Source: Algoriphagus sp. AK58 (GTDB lineage Bacteria > Bacteroidota > Bacteroidia > Cytophagales > Cyclobacteriaceae). From it: DNA of 64,000 bases. A program made the position numbers and the translations under genes. The stretch spans positions 177,788 through 241,787 of the forward strand of contig NZ_QEIG01000018.1 of NCBI RefSeq assembly GCF_014324365.1, given 5' to 3'. How positions within the stretch are numbered: position 1 is the first letter of the stretch; every line of letters starts with the position of its first letter. Shown here piece by piece: positions 17,574 through 26,728 of the stretch. The notes under the pieces were generated by a model. The model worked only from the letters and a program-made list of their open reading frames with translations, made no database searches and was not told the origin of the DNA.

Positions 17574-17807
17574 AGTTTGGCCAAAATTAGAAAAAAAGCC
17601 CGGACTTTGGCCTTTTGAAACTCCGCCCGATGCTTTTTCGCTGAAAAACAGGAGGATAAACCAGAAAAACCCCAAATCTCAAAAACCCCTTTGGTCTTTA
17701 TCTGATTTACAAAATTTTCAATTATTAACTGCAAATAATTCATCAACAGGGCGTTTTGGATTCCATTTACTCATCCGATTCTGATTTTTTTCTGAACCCA
17801 AAAGGCC

Positions 17808-17815
17808 TATTTTTG
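17808..17815 (+). promoter_or_regulatory. Promoter -7 box (TATTTTTG) for lpdA
   Basis: Matches TAnnTTTG and ends 34 bases before the lpdA ATG. Confidence 0.55.
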
Positions 17816-17849
17816 CACAGTTTCATTTGTAATCAAACCCATTTTAAAT

Positions 17850-19247
17850 ATGTCTTCGACAAAATTTGACTTGATCGTGCTGGGAAGCGGACCGGGAGGA
17901 TACGTGGCGGCTATTCGCGCTTCTCAACTCGGATTGAAAACTGCGATCGTAGAAGCCGCAGAGCTAGGCGGAATATGCCTCAACTGGGGTTGTATCCCGA
18001 CCAAAGCCCTACTCAAAAGCGCTCAGGTTTTTGAATACATCAGCCATGCCAAGGATTATGGAATCTCTGTTCAGGGTGCTGAGGCGGACTTTGCCGGAAT
18101 GGTAAAGAGAAGCCGTGGAGTAGCCGACGGGATGAGCAAGGGCGTTCAGTTTTTGATGAAGAAAAACAAGATCGAGATCATCACCGGATGGGGTAAAATC
18201 CAACCTGGCAAAAAAGTCGAAGTCACCGATGCTGAAGGCAAAAAATCTGTTTACTCTGCAGATAATGTCATCATCGCGACAGGTGCTAGATCCCGAGAAC
18301 TGCCTTCGATGAAAATCGATGACAAGAAAATCATCGGCTACCGCAAGGCGATGACCTTGGAAAAGCAGCCTAAGAAAATGGTGGTTGTAGGTTCCGGAGC
18401 GATCGGAGTGGAGTTTGCCTATTTCTACAATTCCATCGGCACAGAAGTGACCATCGTAGAATTCATGGATCGCATTGTCCCTGTAGAAGACGAAGAAGTG
18501 TCTAAGGCTTTGGAAAAAATCTACAAGAAGTCAGGCATGAAGATCATGACTTCCTCCGAAGTAACAGGTGTAGACACCAAAGGCGAAGGCTGCAAAGTGA
18601 CCGTAAAAACCGCCAAAGGTGAAGAAATCCTCGAGTGCGACATTGTCCTTTCTGCTGCAGGTGTGGTGTCTAACCTAGAAAATATCGGTTTGGAAGATGT
18701 CGGCATCCTCGTGGACAAAGGCAAAATCCAAGTCAATGAATACTATCAAACCAACATGCCGGGCTACTATGCCATCGGCGATGTGGTACCTGGACCGGCT
18801 TTGGCGCACGTAGCTTCTGCGGAAGGCATTATCTGTGTGGAGAAAATCGCAGGTCATCATCCAGAACCATTGGATTATGGAAATATCCCAGGCTGTACCT
18901 ATTGCTCTCCGGAAATTGCCTCAGTCGGCATGACCGAAGCCAAAGCTAAAGCAGCCGGATATGAAGTACGAGTAGGAAAATTCCCATTCTCCGCTTCCGG
19001 AAAAGCTTCTGCAGCAGGCGCAAAAGACGGATTCGTGAAATTGGTTTTTGACAAAAAATACGGTGAGTTGCTTGGCGCACACATGATTGGTGCCAATGTC
19101 ACTGAAATGATCGCTGAGATCGTGGCTATCCGTAAGCTAGAAACAACGGGTCACGAACTGATCAAAACAGTACATCCTCACCCAACTATGTCCGAAGCGA
19201 TTATGGAAGCAGCCGCTGCCGCTTACGACGAGGTGATTCACTTGTAA
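17850..19247 (+). CDS. lpdA: Dihydrolipoyl dehydrogenase (E3)
   Basis: The 465-residue flavoprotein reoxidises dihydrolipoamide of 2-oxoacid dehydrogenase complexes with NAD+. The FAD motif GSGPGGYVAAIRASQLG, the redox disulfide C43-C48 (GGICLNWGCIPTKALL), the NAD motif VVGSGAIGVEFAYFY and the C-terminal His-Glu region (HPHPTMSEAIMEAA) are all present. No E1 or E2 gene is adjacent, so it may be the shared E3. A hairpin terminator follows. Confidence 0.97.
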   Translation: MSSTKFDLIVLGSGPGGYVAAIRASQLGLKTAIVEAAELGGICLNWGCIPTKALLKSAQVFEYISHAKDYGISVQGAEADFAGMVKRSRGVADGMSKGVQFLMKKNKIEIITGWGKIQPGKKVEVTDAEGKKSVYSADNVIIATGARSRELPSMKIDDKKIIGYRKAMTLEKQPKKMVVVGSGAIGVEFAYFYNSIGTEVTIVEFMDRIVPVEDEEVSKALEKIYKKSGMKIMTSSEVTGVDTKGEGCKVTVKTAKGEEILECDIVLSAAGVVSNLENIGLEDVGILVDKGKIQVNEYYQTNMPGYYAIGDVVPGPALAHVASAEGIICVEKIAGHHPEPLDYGNIPGCTYCSPEIASVGMTEAKAKAAGYEVRVGKFPFSASGKASAAGAKDGFVKLVFDKKYGELLGAHMIGANVTEMIAEIVAIRKLETTGHELIKTVHPHPTMSEAIMEAAAAAYDEVIHL

Positions 19248-19271
19248 AAATTTCATTTTGGAAATAAATCA

Positions 19272-19306
19272 GACGCCGGGTTCAAACATTTGGCCCGGTG
19301 TTTTAT
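19272..19306 (+). terminator. Terminator of lpdA
   Basis: The arms ACGCCGGG and CCCGGTGT enclose a loop and are followed by TTTATTTTT. Confidence 0.65.
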
Positions 19307-19339
19307 TTTTAGACTATTGACACCACAACCGACCAACTT

Positions 19340-19873
19340 TTGCAAGAAGAAGAAATCATAGCCGGGCTGCGTGCCCGAGATCGAAAAACCACTGAATACC
19401 TATACGAGAAGTATTCCAGGGCCCTTTTCGCAGTCATTAGCCGAATCATTACCGATCAGGATATTGCCGAGGAGGTTTTTCACGATGCCTTTATCAAAAT
19501 CACCCGGAAAATCGACTCCTACGAAGAATCGAAAGGCCGCTTGTACACTTGGATGGCCAACATTTGTCGGAATTCGGCAATTGATAAGTTACGTTCCAAA
19601 GAAATTTCTCAAACCACTAAGACCAATACCATTGATGACTTCGTATTTGGTTTGGAGAGTCAATCAGGAACTATGGAACAAGTAGAAGGGATAGGCGTGA
19701 GAGAGTTGATGAATCAGCTCAACGAGGATCAGCGATTCATTATTGAGTATATTTATTTCCAGGGATACACCCATTCGGAGCTGTCGGAGGAGTTTGACAT
19801 TCCTCTCGGCACAGTCAAGTCCAGAGTCAGGGCAGCATTGCAAGTATTAAAAAAGAACTTAGAACGAATCTAG
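19340..19873 (+). CDS. ECF-type RNA polymerase sigma factor
   Basis: A 177-residue sigma-70 family protein with region 2 (LYEKYSRALFAVISRIITDQ and DIAEEVFHDAFIKI) and region 4 (LNEDQRFIIEYIYFQGYTHS, then a helix-turn-helix ending IPLGTVKSRVRAALQVLKK). Region 3 is absent, as in ECF factors. It starts with TTG at 19340. The gene that follows after 1 base encodes its likely anti-sigma factor, so the pair is probably autoregulated. Confidence 0.92.
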   Translation: MQEEEIIAGLRARDRKTTEYLYEKYSRALFAVISRIITDQDIAEEVFHDAFIKITRKIDSYEESKGRLYTWMANICRNSAIDKLRSKEISQTTKTNTIDDFVFGLESQSGTMEQVEGIGVRELMNQLNEDQRFIIEYIYFQGYTHSELSEEFDIPLGTVKSRVRAALQVLKKNLERI

Positions 19874-19874
19874 C

Positions 19875-20708
19875 GTGAACATCCAAGAATATATCGAATC
19901 AGGCAAACTGGAACTCTTCCTACTCGGAGAGTTGACCGAGCGTGAGCGAGAGGAAGTGATCGCTATGGCCAAAGCCCATCCACAAATCCAGGAAGAACTG
20001 GATGCGCTGGAACAGTCTATGTTTGCCTTTGATGAGTTGACAGGAAAAAAACCTTCCCCTCAACTCAAGGAAAAAATCTTTGCTTCCCTAGAGGAAGACT
20101 TCAAAAAAGAAGAGGCTCCCAAAAAAGCTCCCGCGCCCAACCCTGCGCCCGTGGAAACCAAGGTAGTAAAACTCACTCCTTGGAAATCCTTCGCGGCGGC
20201 GGCATCCTTAGTGGCTGTATTGGCGAGTGCAGCGGCGATTTATTTCGCTGGGAAATTCTACGAAACCGATCAGAAATTCACCGCATTGCTGCAAGATCAG
20301 CAGGTGATGGCTGATAATCTGAATCAGGTCAAGCTCCAATACGAAGAAACAGACAATCGACTGGACCGCTTGGTTGCAGGGGATTTCCGAAGAGTGGAAA
20401 TGAAAGGAGAAGCACTTCCGATGCAAAAAGATGCCAAAGTGGATGTCTTTTGGGATCAAAAAGTACAGGAAGTCTTCGTAGCTGTGAATAATCTGAATTC
20501 CTTGTCAGAAGAATTCGACTATCAGCTTTGGGCGATTGGAAAAGATGGTCCTGTGGGAATTGGCCTTGTGAATCCTGGAGAAAAATTCACCTTGCAACAA
20601 ATGCAAGCTGTAGCAGAAGCTGGTGCTTTTGCCATCACCATCGAGCCAAAAGGTGGGTCTCAGTCTCCAACATTGGAAAAATTGGTGGTATTGGGAGAGG
20701 TAGCTTAA
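19875..20708 (+). CDS. Anti-sigma factor with RskA-like C-terminal domain
   Basis: A 277-residue membrane protein starting with GTG. The N-terminal 60 residues (YIESGKLELFLLGELTERER) form a helical sigma-binding domain, followed by a Pro/Ala/Lys-rich linker (about 80-100). One membrane helix (about 112-132, AAASLVAVLASAAAIYFAG) follows. The outer domain from about 160 has the anti-sigma-K (RskA) pattern, including VFWDQKVQEVFVAVNNL and FAITIEPKGGSQSPT. The family senses envelope or redox stress and releases the sigma factor. It is 1 base after the sigma gene. Confidence 0.88.
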   Translation: MNIQEYIESGKLELFLLGELTEREREEVIAMAKAHPQIQEELDALEQSMFAFDELTGKKPSPQLKEKIFASLEEDFKKEEAPKKAPAPNPAPVETKVVKLTPWKSFAAAASLVAVLASAAAIYFAGKFYETDQKFTALLQDQQVMADNLNQVKLQYEETDNRLDRLVAGDFRRVEMKGEALPMQKDAKVDVFWDQKVQEVFVAVNNLNSLSEEFDYQLWAIGKDGPVGIGLVNPGEKFTLQQMQAVAEAGAFAITIEPKGGSQSPTLEKLVVLGEVA

Positions 20709-20731
20709 TATCATCTTATTGAAAAATCTAG

Positions 20732-20760
20732 AGCCTGCTTTTCAAAGAGCAGGCTTTTTT
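20732..20760 (+). terminator. Terminator of the sigma/anti-sigma operon
   Basis: An 8-bp stem AGCCTGCT/AGCAGGCT followed by six T. Confidence 0.8.
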
Positions 20761-20807
20761 AATGCCTTTTACTGAACTTACCTATTCCGAAAGCACTTTC
20801 TAACTCT

Positions 20808-21260
20808 ATGGAACTCCAACTCTCCACTCCCGCCCTGCTTTTTTCTGCCATCACCTTGTTGATGCTGGCTTTTACCAACCGGTTTTTGGCGATTGCCACA
20901 TTGATCCGTGGGCTTCATAAAAACTACCTGAAGGAGCCCGATCAGGAAATCATCGTGGAGCAGATTCACAACCTCCGCCGTCGCCTGACGCTGATCAAAA
21001 ACATGCAGCTTTTCGGGGTTTTCAGCTTCCTGATGTGCGTAATCTGTATGTTTTTGCTCTTTCAGGGATACACTTCTGCTGCAAATTGGGTCTTTGTAGC
21101 AAGTATGATCTCCCTGCTTATTTCACTGGGAATTTCTCTGGTCGAAATCCAGATTTCTACCAAAGCGCTCAATCTGGAGCTCTCGGATATGGAAGATATC
21201 TTCGAAAAGCGAAAAAGCAATTTGGATTCCTTTTTCCGAAAGGAATCCAAAAAAGGATAA
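20808..21260 (+). CDS. DUF2721 family membrane protein
   Basis: A 150-residue protein with a helix at about 6-26, a polar cytoplasmic segment (IRGLHKNYLKEPDQEIIVEQ, IHNLRRRLTLIKNMQ), two further helices at about 66-90 and 95-112, and a charged tail (EDIFEKRKSNLDSFF). This layout matches DUF2721, whose function is unknown. It is not obviously part of an operon: a terminator lies before it and a convergent gene follows 270 bases later. That gap holds nothing recognisable. Confidence 0.8.
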   Translation: MELQLSTPALLFSAITLLMLAFTNRFLAIATLIRGLHKNYLKEPDQEIIVEQIHNLRRRLTLIKNMQLFGVFSFLMCVICMFLLFQGYTSAANWVFVASMISLLISLGISLVEIQISTKALNLELSDMEDIFEKRKSNLDSFFRKESKKG

Positions 21261-21532
21261 GAAAAGTAAGCTCAAAAAATTCAGCTCAATCACCCGCTGT
21301 GCTGATTTGTGATTACCAGAAAAAAGCTCGGAAAAAATGGTTTACGGAAAAGACAATAGTCATGAAAACACCAAACCAAATCACCTGCTTAAGGAAAGCT
21401 TTTAGCACCATATTCTCACATCTGATCTTTAACGATGCCCAAAAGTAGGTCTAAGAAAGTACCCCAAAATAAAGGATGAGCATTCGCGGGGAATACTTGA
21501 GGAACTGTAGAGAAATACCGAGAATCCGAAAA

Positions 21533-22267
21533 TTAAGCTTCTTTCAAAGCCTGAATTAGGAGGTCTTTTTTGCGTGTGGCCAAAGGAACAGTGGAGCCAT
21601 CTTTCAAAAAAATCGTGCCCCCATCTCTTTTATCCAAATGGTCAAAAAAGACCAAATTGATCAAATGAGACTGATGGCAACGGAAAAATCCAGCCTTTTC
21701 CAAGAGCTCTGCAAATTCCTTCATCGTCTTGGAAATCAACAATTTTCTCCCATCCGAAAGAAAAAAACGCGTGTAATTATCCTCGGATTGGCAACGGATT
21801 ATTTCCGACAACTGCACGAGGTACACATTGTCTGAATCTGAAAGAACCAACTGCTTCAGCCTTTCGGTGGATTGGGAAGAGATGGCCTCGCTTACCTGTA
21901 TCTCCTGAATGGGCCGCTGATGCTTCGCCTTTTTCACAGCCTCGGTCAAATCATCCGGATCTACAGGCTTGAGCAGGTAGTCAATCGCTGCGACCCGAAA
22001 TGCCCGGATTGCGTAGCCATCATGTCCCGTCACAAAAATCACTCGGAAAGTTCGTTCTTTCACCAGATTAAGCAGATCAAACCCCGTCCCATCGTTCATT
22101 TCAATATCCAAAAAGACCAGATCAGGCTTGTACTTTTTCACGCACTCTAAACCTGACTTCACTCCATCAGCTTCCGCTATGACCTCCACATCGGGGACAA
22201 ACTCCTCCAGAAGCATTTTCAGATTTTCTCTGACATGAGATTGATCATCGATGAGGATAGCCTTCAT
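21533..22267 (-). CDS. LytTR-type response regulator
   Basis: A 244-residue protein. Residues 1-120 form a receiver domain with D7/D8, phosphoacceptor D54 (LVFLDIEMNDG), T80 and K100 (YLLKP). Residues about 140-240 form a LytTR DNA-binding domain (LSEIIRCQSEDNYTRFFLSD, FFRCHQSHLINL and STVPLATRKKDLLI). The gene starts 8 bases after the histidine kinase stop, so the two form one two-component system. Target genes are unknown. Confidence 0.93.
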   Translation of the reverse strand: MKAILIDDQSHVRENLKMLLEEFVPDVEVIAEADGVKSGLECVKKYKPDLVFLDIEMNDGTGFDLLNLVKERTFRVIFVTGHDGYAIRAFRVAAIDYLLKPVDPDDLTEAVKKAKHQRPIQEIQVSEAISSQSTERLKQLVLSDSDNVYLVQLSEIIRCQSEDNYTRFFLSDGRKLLISKTMKEFAELLEKAGFFRCHQSHLINLVFFDHLDKRDGGTIFLKDGSTVPLATRKKDLLIQALKEA

Positions 22268-22275
22268 AGTTCAGT

Positions 22276-24123
22276 CTAGTTTGCCAAAAATGGAACTAAA
22301 AGTTGGACTTCGGTTCCTTTTTCGTTTTGCTCTGATCGATCCAGCATTTTCAGTTGGATACGGTTTTTGAGCTTTTTATTGTAATTATCGATTCGCTCGC
22401 GGATGATGGATGTTGCCAAAGATCGGTGATTTTCCTTTGCTTGGGAAGTTGAAAGAATACCAACCCCATTGTCACGAACCGAAATCTCAATATAATCTCC
22501 GGCAAGTTTAAACTCCACATCGATTCTACCTCCGGAGTCCATCAGGCCATGCTGAATGGCATTTTCCAGAAAGGGCTGCACAAACATTGGAGGAATCGAT
22601 ACTTGACCTTGATCCAGAGATTCATGGCATTCAATCTGAAAATCAAATTCCTTCTGCACTAAAATCTTTTGAATCTCCAGGTAATTTTCCAGCATGCGAA
22701 TTTCCTCCTCAAGCTGGATAAATTCTAACCTAGAATTTTCCAGTACCTGCCGCATCAGTTTGGAAAACTTCCCCAAATAGCGGGAGGCCGTTTTCCCCTC
22801 TGACTTGAGCATGAAGTTTTGGATCGAAGAAAGGGCATTGAAGATAAAGTGCGGATTGAGCTGAGAGCGAAGAAAACGCTGCTCGATCTCGGCCATTTGG
22901 GCTTCTGATTTGAGTTTTTTGCGCTGAAAATAGCTATACCCCAAACTCACGAGAAGAACCATGCCAATTCCTCCAAAAATCAAGAACTGGTTTTTTTGAG
23001 CGAGTTCCAGCGTTTGAATTTCATTTTCCTGAGAAAGCGCCAGGATTTCGGCTTCCTTCTTTTCGGACTCGTAGCGGGCCTTGAGTTCCTCTAGAGTCTG
23101 GATTTTTTCCTGAGAAAAAATGCTATCCCTTGCCTGCTGCCATTTGCGGAAAGACTGAAGAGCGCCTGTTAGGTTTCCTCTTTTTTCCTGAACCAAAGCC
23201 AAGCCCTCATAGCCATCCTGAATCAAGGGCCAAGACTGGATTTCCTCTGCGATTTTCAAGCCTCTCTGGTAGTACTCTTCTGAATCGCCTAATTTGGCCT
23301 GTGCCGAATAAACATCCGCCAGACCGAGTAAGATCGTGGCAATGTTTCGGGTGAATTGCCCTTCCTCAGCGATTTTCAGGCCTTGGAGGTATTCCTCTTC
23401 AGATTTTGAAAGCTCTCCAATTGAAAAATATACTGACCCAAGATTGCTTTTGGCCATCATGACACCTACTTGGATGCCGGCAGTCAGACTGACTTCCTCT
23501 ACTTTTTCAAAAGCCCAAAGCGCACTGTCGTACTGTTTGAGATTGTCATAAGCCGAACCTAGGTTATTGTAAAGAATGGCTTGGCTTTGGGCATTTTTTT
23601 CACTTTCTGCCAATTGAATCGCACTTTTATACACTTCAATTGCCTTTTGAGTTTCGCCAGTTCGATTATAAATAATACCGAGATTATTGTAAACGGCCAA
23701 AAGATTGGCAGAAAAATCACCTGCTTTTTTATAGACCCTTTCGGCCTCGAGGACAAAAGAAAGTGCTTTTTCCAGATCCCCGACTTGCAGGTAATAGGCA
23801 CCGATGGAATTGTTGGCTTGGCCTTCGCCTTTTGCAAATCGGACTTTCTTGGAAATCTCCAAAGCCTCCTCGGCATATGCTTTTCCTCCCTGCTCTTCGG
23901 TAAAAGTACTTGCTTCGCAAAGTTCAATCAGCAAATTCACCCGAGTGGTATCAGGCAAATCGGACCGTTCTAGCACTTTTTTCAGGCTATCCATCTTGGA
24001 AAGCTGGGCAACAGACGTCGAAGCTCCCAAGCAACAAAGGCAAAGGAGCAGGACATATCTCCTGAATGGGGGAATTTTCAAGGCGTTGAAAGTGGATTGA
24101 CGAAAGGTGATTTGCAGGCTCAA
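22276..24123 (-). CDS. TPR-repeat sensor histidine kinase, LytS-like
   Basis: A 615-residue protein: signal peptide or anchor (about 20-40), six or seven tetratricopeptide repeats (about 70-340, for example AVYNNLGIIYNRTGETQKAI), a coiled coil, one membrane helix (about 380-400), then a His_kinase domain with the phospho-accepting H425 in LNPHFIFNAL. A HATPase region follows (PPMFVQPFLENAIQHG and VRDNGVGI). The TPR part lies in the periplasm and probably senses a protein or peptide. It is paired with the LytTR regulator. Confidence 0.9.
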   Translation of the reverse strand: MSLQITFRQSTFNALKIPPFRRYVLLLCLCCLGASTSVAQLSKMDSLKKVLERSDLPDTTRVNLLIELCEASTFTEEQGGKAYAEEALEISKKVRFAKGEGQANNSIGAYYLQVGDLEKALSFVLEAERVYKKAGDFSANLLAVYNNLGIIYNRTGETQKAIEVYKSAIQLAESEKNAQSQAILYNNLGSAYDNLKQYDSALWAFEKVEEVSLTAGIQVGVMMAKSNLGSVYFSIGELSKSEEEYLQGLKIAEEGQFTRNIATILLGLADVYSAQAKLGDSEEYYQRGLKIAEEIQSWPLIQDGYEGLALVQEKRGNLTGALQSFRKWQQARDSIFSQEKIQTLEELKARYESEKKEAEILALSQENEIQTLELAQKNQFLIFGGIGMVLLVSLGYSYFQRKKLKSEAQMAEIEQRFLRSQLNPHFIFNALSSIQNFMLKSEGKTASRYLGKFSKLMRQVLENSRLEFIQLEEEIRMLENYLEIQKILVQKEFDFQIECHESLDQGQVSIPPMFVQPFLENAIQHGLMDSGGRIDVEFKLAGDYIEISVRDNGVGILSTSQAKENHRSLATSIIRERIDNYNKKLKNRIQLKMLDRSEQNEKGTEVQLLVPFLAN

Positions 24124-24246
24124 TCAGAGAAATCTAACCCAAATCTAACAGGGAAGGCGCTATTTAAAAAAGGAATTCGGGTTCTCTTCAATTTCAGTTT
24201 TTATAATCCGAACCTTTATTTCTATTTAGAGCAAAAAAACGGTCAA

Positions 24247-25203
24247 ATGATTCCAACTACTTTTAGGCTTTTGGCACTCTCTGGTCTACTACTCCTCTGG
24301 AGCTGCGAAAGTCCGGATTCCGAAACGGAAAAAGAAGCTTCCCAGGGAGGATTACATTTTACACGAGTATTCGATCTGGAGGAGAACCGGGATTTTTACA
24401 GCTGGACTTCAGATCGCATCCCCATGGTATCGGCTCATCGCGGCGGACCTTATCCGGGATTTCCCGAGAATGCCATCGAAACCTTTGAACATGTGCTGAA
24501 ATACACCCCATCCATCATCGAGCTCGATGTGGCCATGACTCGGGACTCTGTTTTGATACTCATGCATGATGATGAACTCGACCGAACCACCAACGGAACC
24601 GGAAAAGTCAACGAGGTGGATTTCGACTATATCCAAAGTCTTTATTTGGAGGATAACGAGGGAAATCTGACTGAATTCAAAGTGCCCACCCTAGACGAAG
24701 CATTGATTTGGTCCAAAGGGAAAGTACTTCTGACCGTGGATATCAAGCGATCAGTTCCTTTTGAAAAAGTGGTAGAAGCAGTCCGCAAAAACAAGGCGGA
24801 AACCTATGCTGCACTGATCACTTACTCCTTTGATGCAGCCAAAAAACTACATGGAATGGCGCCGGAATTGATGCTTTCGGTAACAATCCGTAATGAAGAA
24901 GAAATAGGAAGGTTGGAAGAAACCGGGATTCCTTGGAATCGGGTGATTGCTTTCACCGGTGTGACTGAACGAACTCCTGAATTTAACAAAGCCCTTCACG
25001 AAAAAGGGGTATTTACCATTTTAGGCACTTTGGGCAACTTGGATAAAAGTGCTGAAGCCCGAGGAGACGAGCTTTATGCTACTTTTGTCCAAAACGGTGC
25101 AGATATCCTGGCCACCGACCGACCCATCGAAGCCGCTAAAGCTATCGAAGCACTTAAACCTAAAACCAGTTCAAAATCCAAGTATTTCACCCATGCTGAT
25201 TGA
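24247..25203 (+). CDS. Lipoprotein glycerophosphodiester phosphodiesterase family protein
   Basis: From the ATG at 24247 it has 318 residues and a lipobox LLWSC with the lipidated cysteine at 20. The GDPD TIM barrel starts at VSAHRGGPYPGFPEN. The catalytic His-Arg, the metal ligands in ELDVAMTRD, and HDDELDRTTNGTG are intact. The family splits glycerophosphodiesters into glycerol-3-phosphate and an alcohol. The upstream in-frame ATG (24097) overlaps the divergent kinase gene and would hide the lipobox. The gene ends 11 bases inside the next gene. Confidence 0.88.
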   Translation: MIPTTFRLLALSGLLLLWSCESPDSETEKEASQGGLHFTRVFDLEENRDFYSWTSDRIPMVSAHRGGPYPGFPENAIETFEHVLKYTPSIIELDVAMTRDSVLILMHDDELDRTTNGTGKVNEVDFDYIQSLYLEDNEGNLTEFKVPTLDEALIWSKGKVLLTVDIKRSVPFEKVVEAVRKNKAETYAALITYSFDAAKKLHGMAPELMLSVTIRNEEEIGRLEETGIPWNRVIAFTGVTERTPEFNKALHEKGVFTILGTLGNLDKSAEARGDELYATFVQNGADILATDRPIEAAKAIEALKPKTSSKSKYFTHAD

Positions 25204-26206
25204 TTTAAGAAGTGATACCGTGACCCGGCCTACTCCGGGGATGAAAGAAGCCATGTTTACTGCCCCCGTGGGCGATGACGTGTTTGGAGAAGATCCGACC
25301 GTCAATGCCCTAGAGGACAAAATCGCGAAGCTATTTGGGATGGAAGCGGCGCTTTTCTGCCCCTCCGGCACCATGACCAATCAGATTGCGATTCGGCTGC
25401 ATACCGGACCTCAGCGGGAGGTGATCTGCCATCAGCATTCGCACATCTACCTCTATGAAGGCGGTGGCATCATGGCCAATTCACTTGCTTCTGTGAAGCT
25501 GTTGTCGGGAGATTTGGGGAAAATCACCGCTGCCCAAGTCGCCGAATCCATCAATCCCGACGATGTGCATGCGCCTGAGACGACCTTGGTTTCTCTGGAA
25601 AACACGATGAACAAAGGCGGGGGAAGCATCTATACCTTGGATGAAATCAAGCCCATCCATGTGCTTTGCAAAGAAAAAGGCATCAAGCTTCATTTGGATG
25701 GAGCCAGATTGTTCAACGCTTTGGTAGAAACCGGCGAAAGCCCTGCCGATTGGGGAGCGCATTTTGATACCATCTCGATCTGTCTCAGCAAAGGCTTGGG
25801 TTGTCCGATTGGGTCAGTTCTTCTCGGATCAAAAGCTGACATCAAGCGAGCCAGAAAAGTCCGAAAAGTATTTGGAGGAGGAATGCGACAGGCGGGATTT
25901 CTGGCCGCTGCTGGGATTTATGCCTTGGATCACCAAGTCGAGAGACTGAAAGAAGATCATGAAAGAGCCCGAGCTTTAGGCGAAATGCTAAGCAAGCTGC
26001 CAGTAGTATCAGAGATTTTTCCTGTGGCCACCAACATCGTCATCGCCCGATTGGAAGGAACTACTCCGGAGGAATTCATGAAAAAGCTGGCCGAGCAACA
26101 TATCAAGTCGGTCAAATTCGGAAAGGACTTGGTTCGCTTTGTGACCCACTTGGATTTTGGTGACGAGCACTTGGAGGAATTTGGGAAGAGGATTGGGAAA
26201 ATTTGA
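25193..26206 (+). CDS. ltaE: Low-specificity threonine aldolase
   Basis: From the ATG at 25193 the protein has 337 residues. It cleaves L-threonine or L-allo-threonine to glycine and acetaldehyde with PLP. Visible: IDLRSDTVTRPTPGMKEAM (N-terminal signature), FCPSGTMTNQIAI, the HQHSHIYLYEGGG segment, the D169 region LHLDGARLFNA and the PLP lysine K200 in ICLSKGLGCPIGS. Longer starts lie within the preceding gene in another frame. The 11-base overlap suggests coupling to the phosphodiesterase gene. Confidence 0.93.
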   Translation: MLIDLRSDTVTRPTPGMKEAMFTAPVGDDVFGEDPTVNALEDKIAKLFGMEAALFCPSGTMTNQIAIRLHTGPQREVICHQHSHIYLYEGGGIMANSLASVKLLSGDLGKITAAQVAESINPDDVHAPETTLVSLENTMNKGGGSIYTLDEIKPIHVLCKEKGIKLHLDGARLFNALVETGESPADWGAHFDTISICLSKGLGCPIGSVLLGSKADIKRARKVRKVFGGGMRQAGFLAAAGIYALDHQVERLKEDHERARALGEMLSKLPVVSEIFPVATNIVIARLEGTTPEEFMKKLAEQHIKSVKFGKDLVRFVTHLDFGDEHLEEFGKRIGKI

Positions 26207-26254
26207 GGTTTGAAATTTGGAATTACCTCCTTAACTTGATCAAAAGCTAAACCT

Positions 26255-26437
26255 ATGATTACCAAAGAGAAAGCGATAGAAGCTATTAAATCCCTTCCTG
26301 ATGAATTCTCGATTGAAGAATTGATGGATCGATTAATTCTTCTCAATAAAATTGAGACCGGAATCAGACAAACTCAGCAAGGGGAGACTTACACCTCTGA
26401 AGAGGCAAAAAGAATGGTCAAGGAATGGTCAAAGTAA
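26255..26437 (+). CDS. Small antitoxin-like protein preceding a RelE/ParE toxin
   Basis: A 60-residue protein: ITKEKAIEAIKSLPDEFSIE, EELMDRLILLNKIETGI and a C-terminal SEEAKRMVKEWSK. This resembles the short helical addiction-module components commonly found before ParE-type toxins in Bacteroidota and cyanobacteria. It overlaps the toxin ORF by 13 bases. No DNA-binding fold is certain. Alone it would be called hypothetical; the role comes from context. Confidence 0.65.
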   Translation: MITKEKAIEAIKSLPDEFSIEELMDRLILLNKIETGIRQTQQGETYTSEEAKRMVKEWSK

Positions 26438-26727
26438 GATGGTCAAAGCAAGCCATTGAGGATATTCACAGAATTCAAGAATACTATTCTGATTTTGCCG
26501 TGAACTTCTCAATTCAGCTTGTGGATCAAATTTTTGAGAAAGAAAATTTGATAGCTAACCATCCCGAAATCGGCAGAGTAGTGCCAGAATTAAACAATAG
26601 GAGCGTAAGGGAAATCATTTTTAGAAACTTCAGAATCATTTATGCCATTTTTGATTCTGAAAGAATCTCGATTTTAACTGTGCACGAAAGCTCTAGGCCA
26701 CTTTCAAATATTTCAATTTTTGATTGA
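26425..26727 (+). CDS. RelE/ParE-family toxin
   Basis: A 100-residue protein with the RelE/ParE fold: VRWSKQAIEDIHRIQEYY (helix 1), IFEKENLIANHPEIGRVVPE, then REIIFRNFRIIYAIFDSERI and ILTVHESSRPL (core sheet). ParE toxins inhibit gyrase and RelE toxins cut mRNA on ribosomes; this cannot be decided from sequence. It overlaps the preceding antitoxin gene and ends 1 base before the HigA-like gene. Confidence 0.85.
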   Translation: MVKVRWSKQAIEDIHRIQEYYSDFAVNFSIQLVDQIFEKENLIANHPEIGRVVPELNNRSVREIIFRNFRIIYAIFDSERISILTVHESSRPLSNISIFD

Positions 26728-26728
26728 T

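Noticed and set aside
21361..21447. A 28-codon frame after the DUF2721 gene
   Set aside because: Too short, no ribosome-binding site, and no recognisable feature.
24097..24246. N-terminal extension of the phosphodiesterase (start 24097)
   Set aside because: It overlaps the divergent kinase gene and would place the lipobox in the middle of the protein. The ATG at 24247 gives a normal lipoprotein signal.
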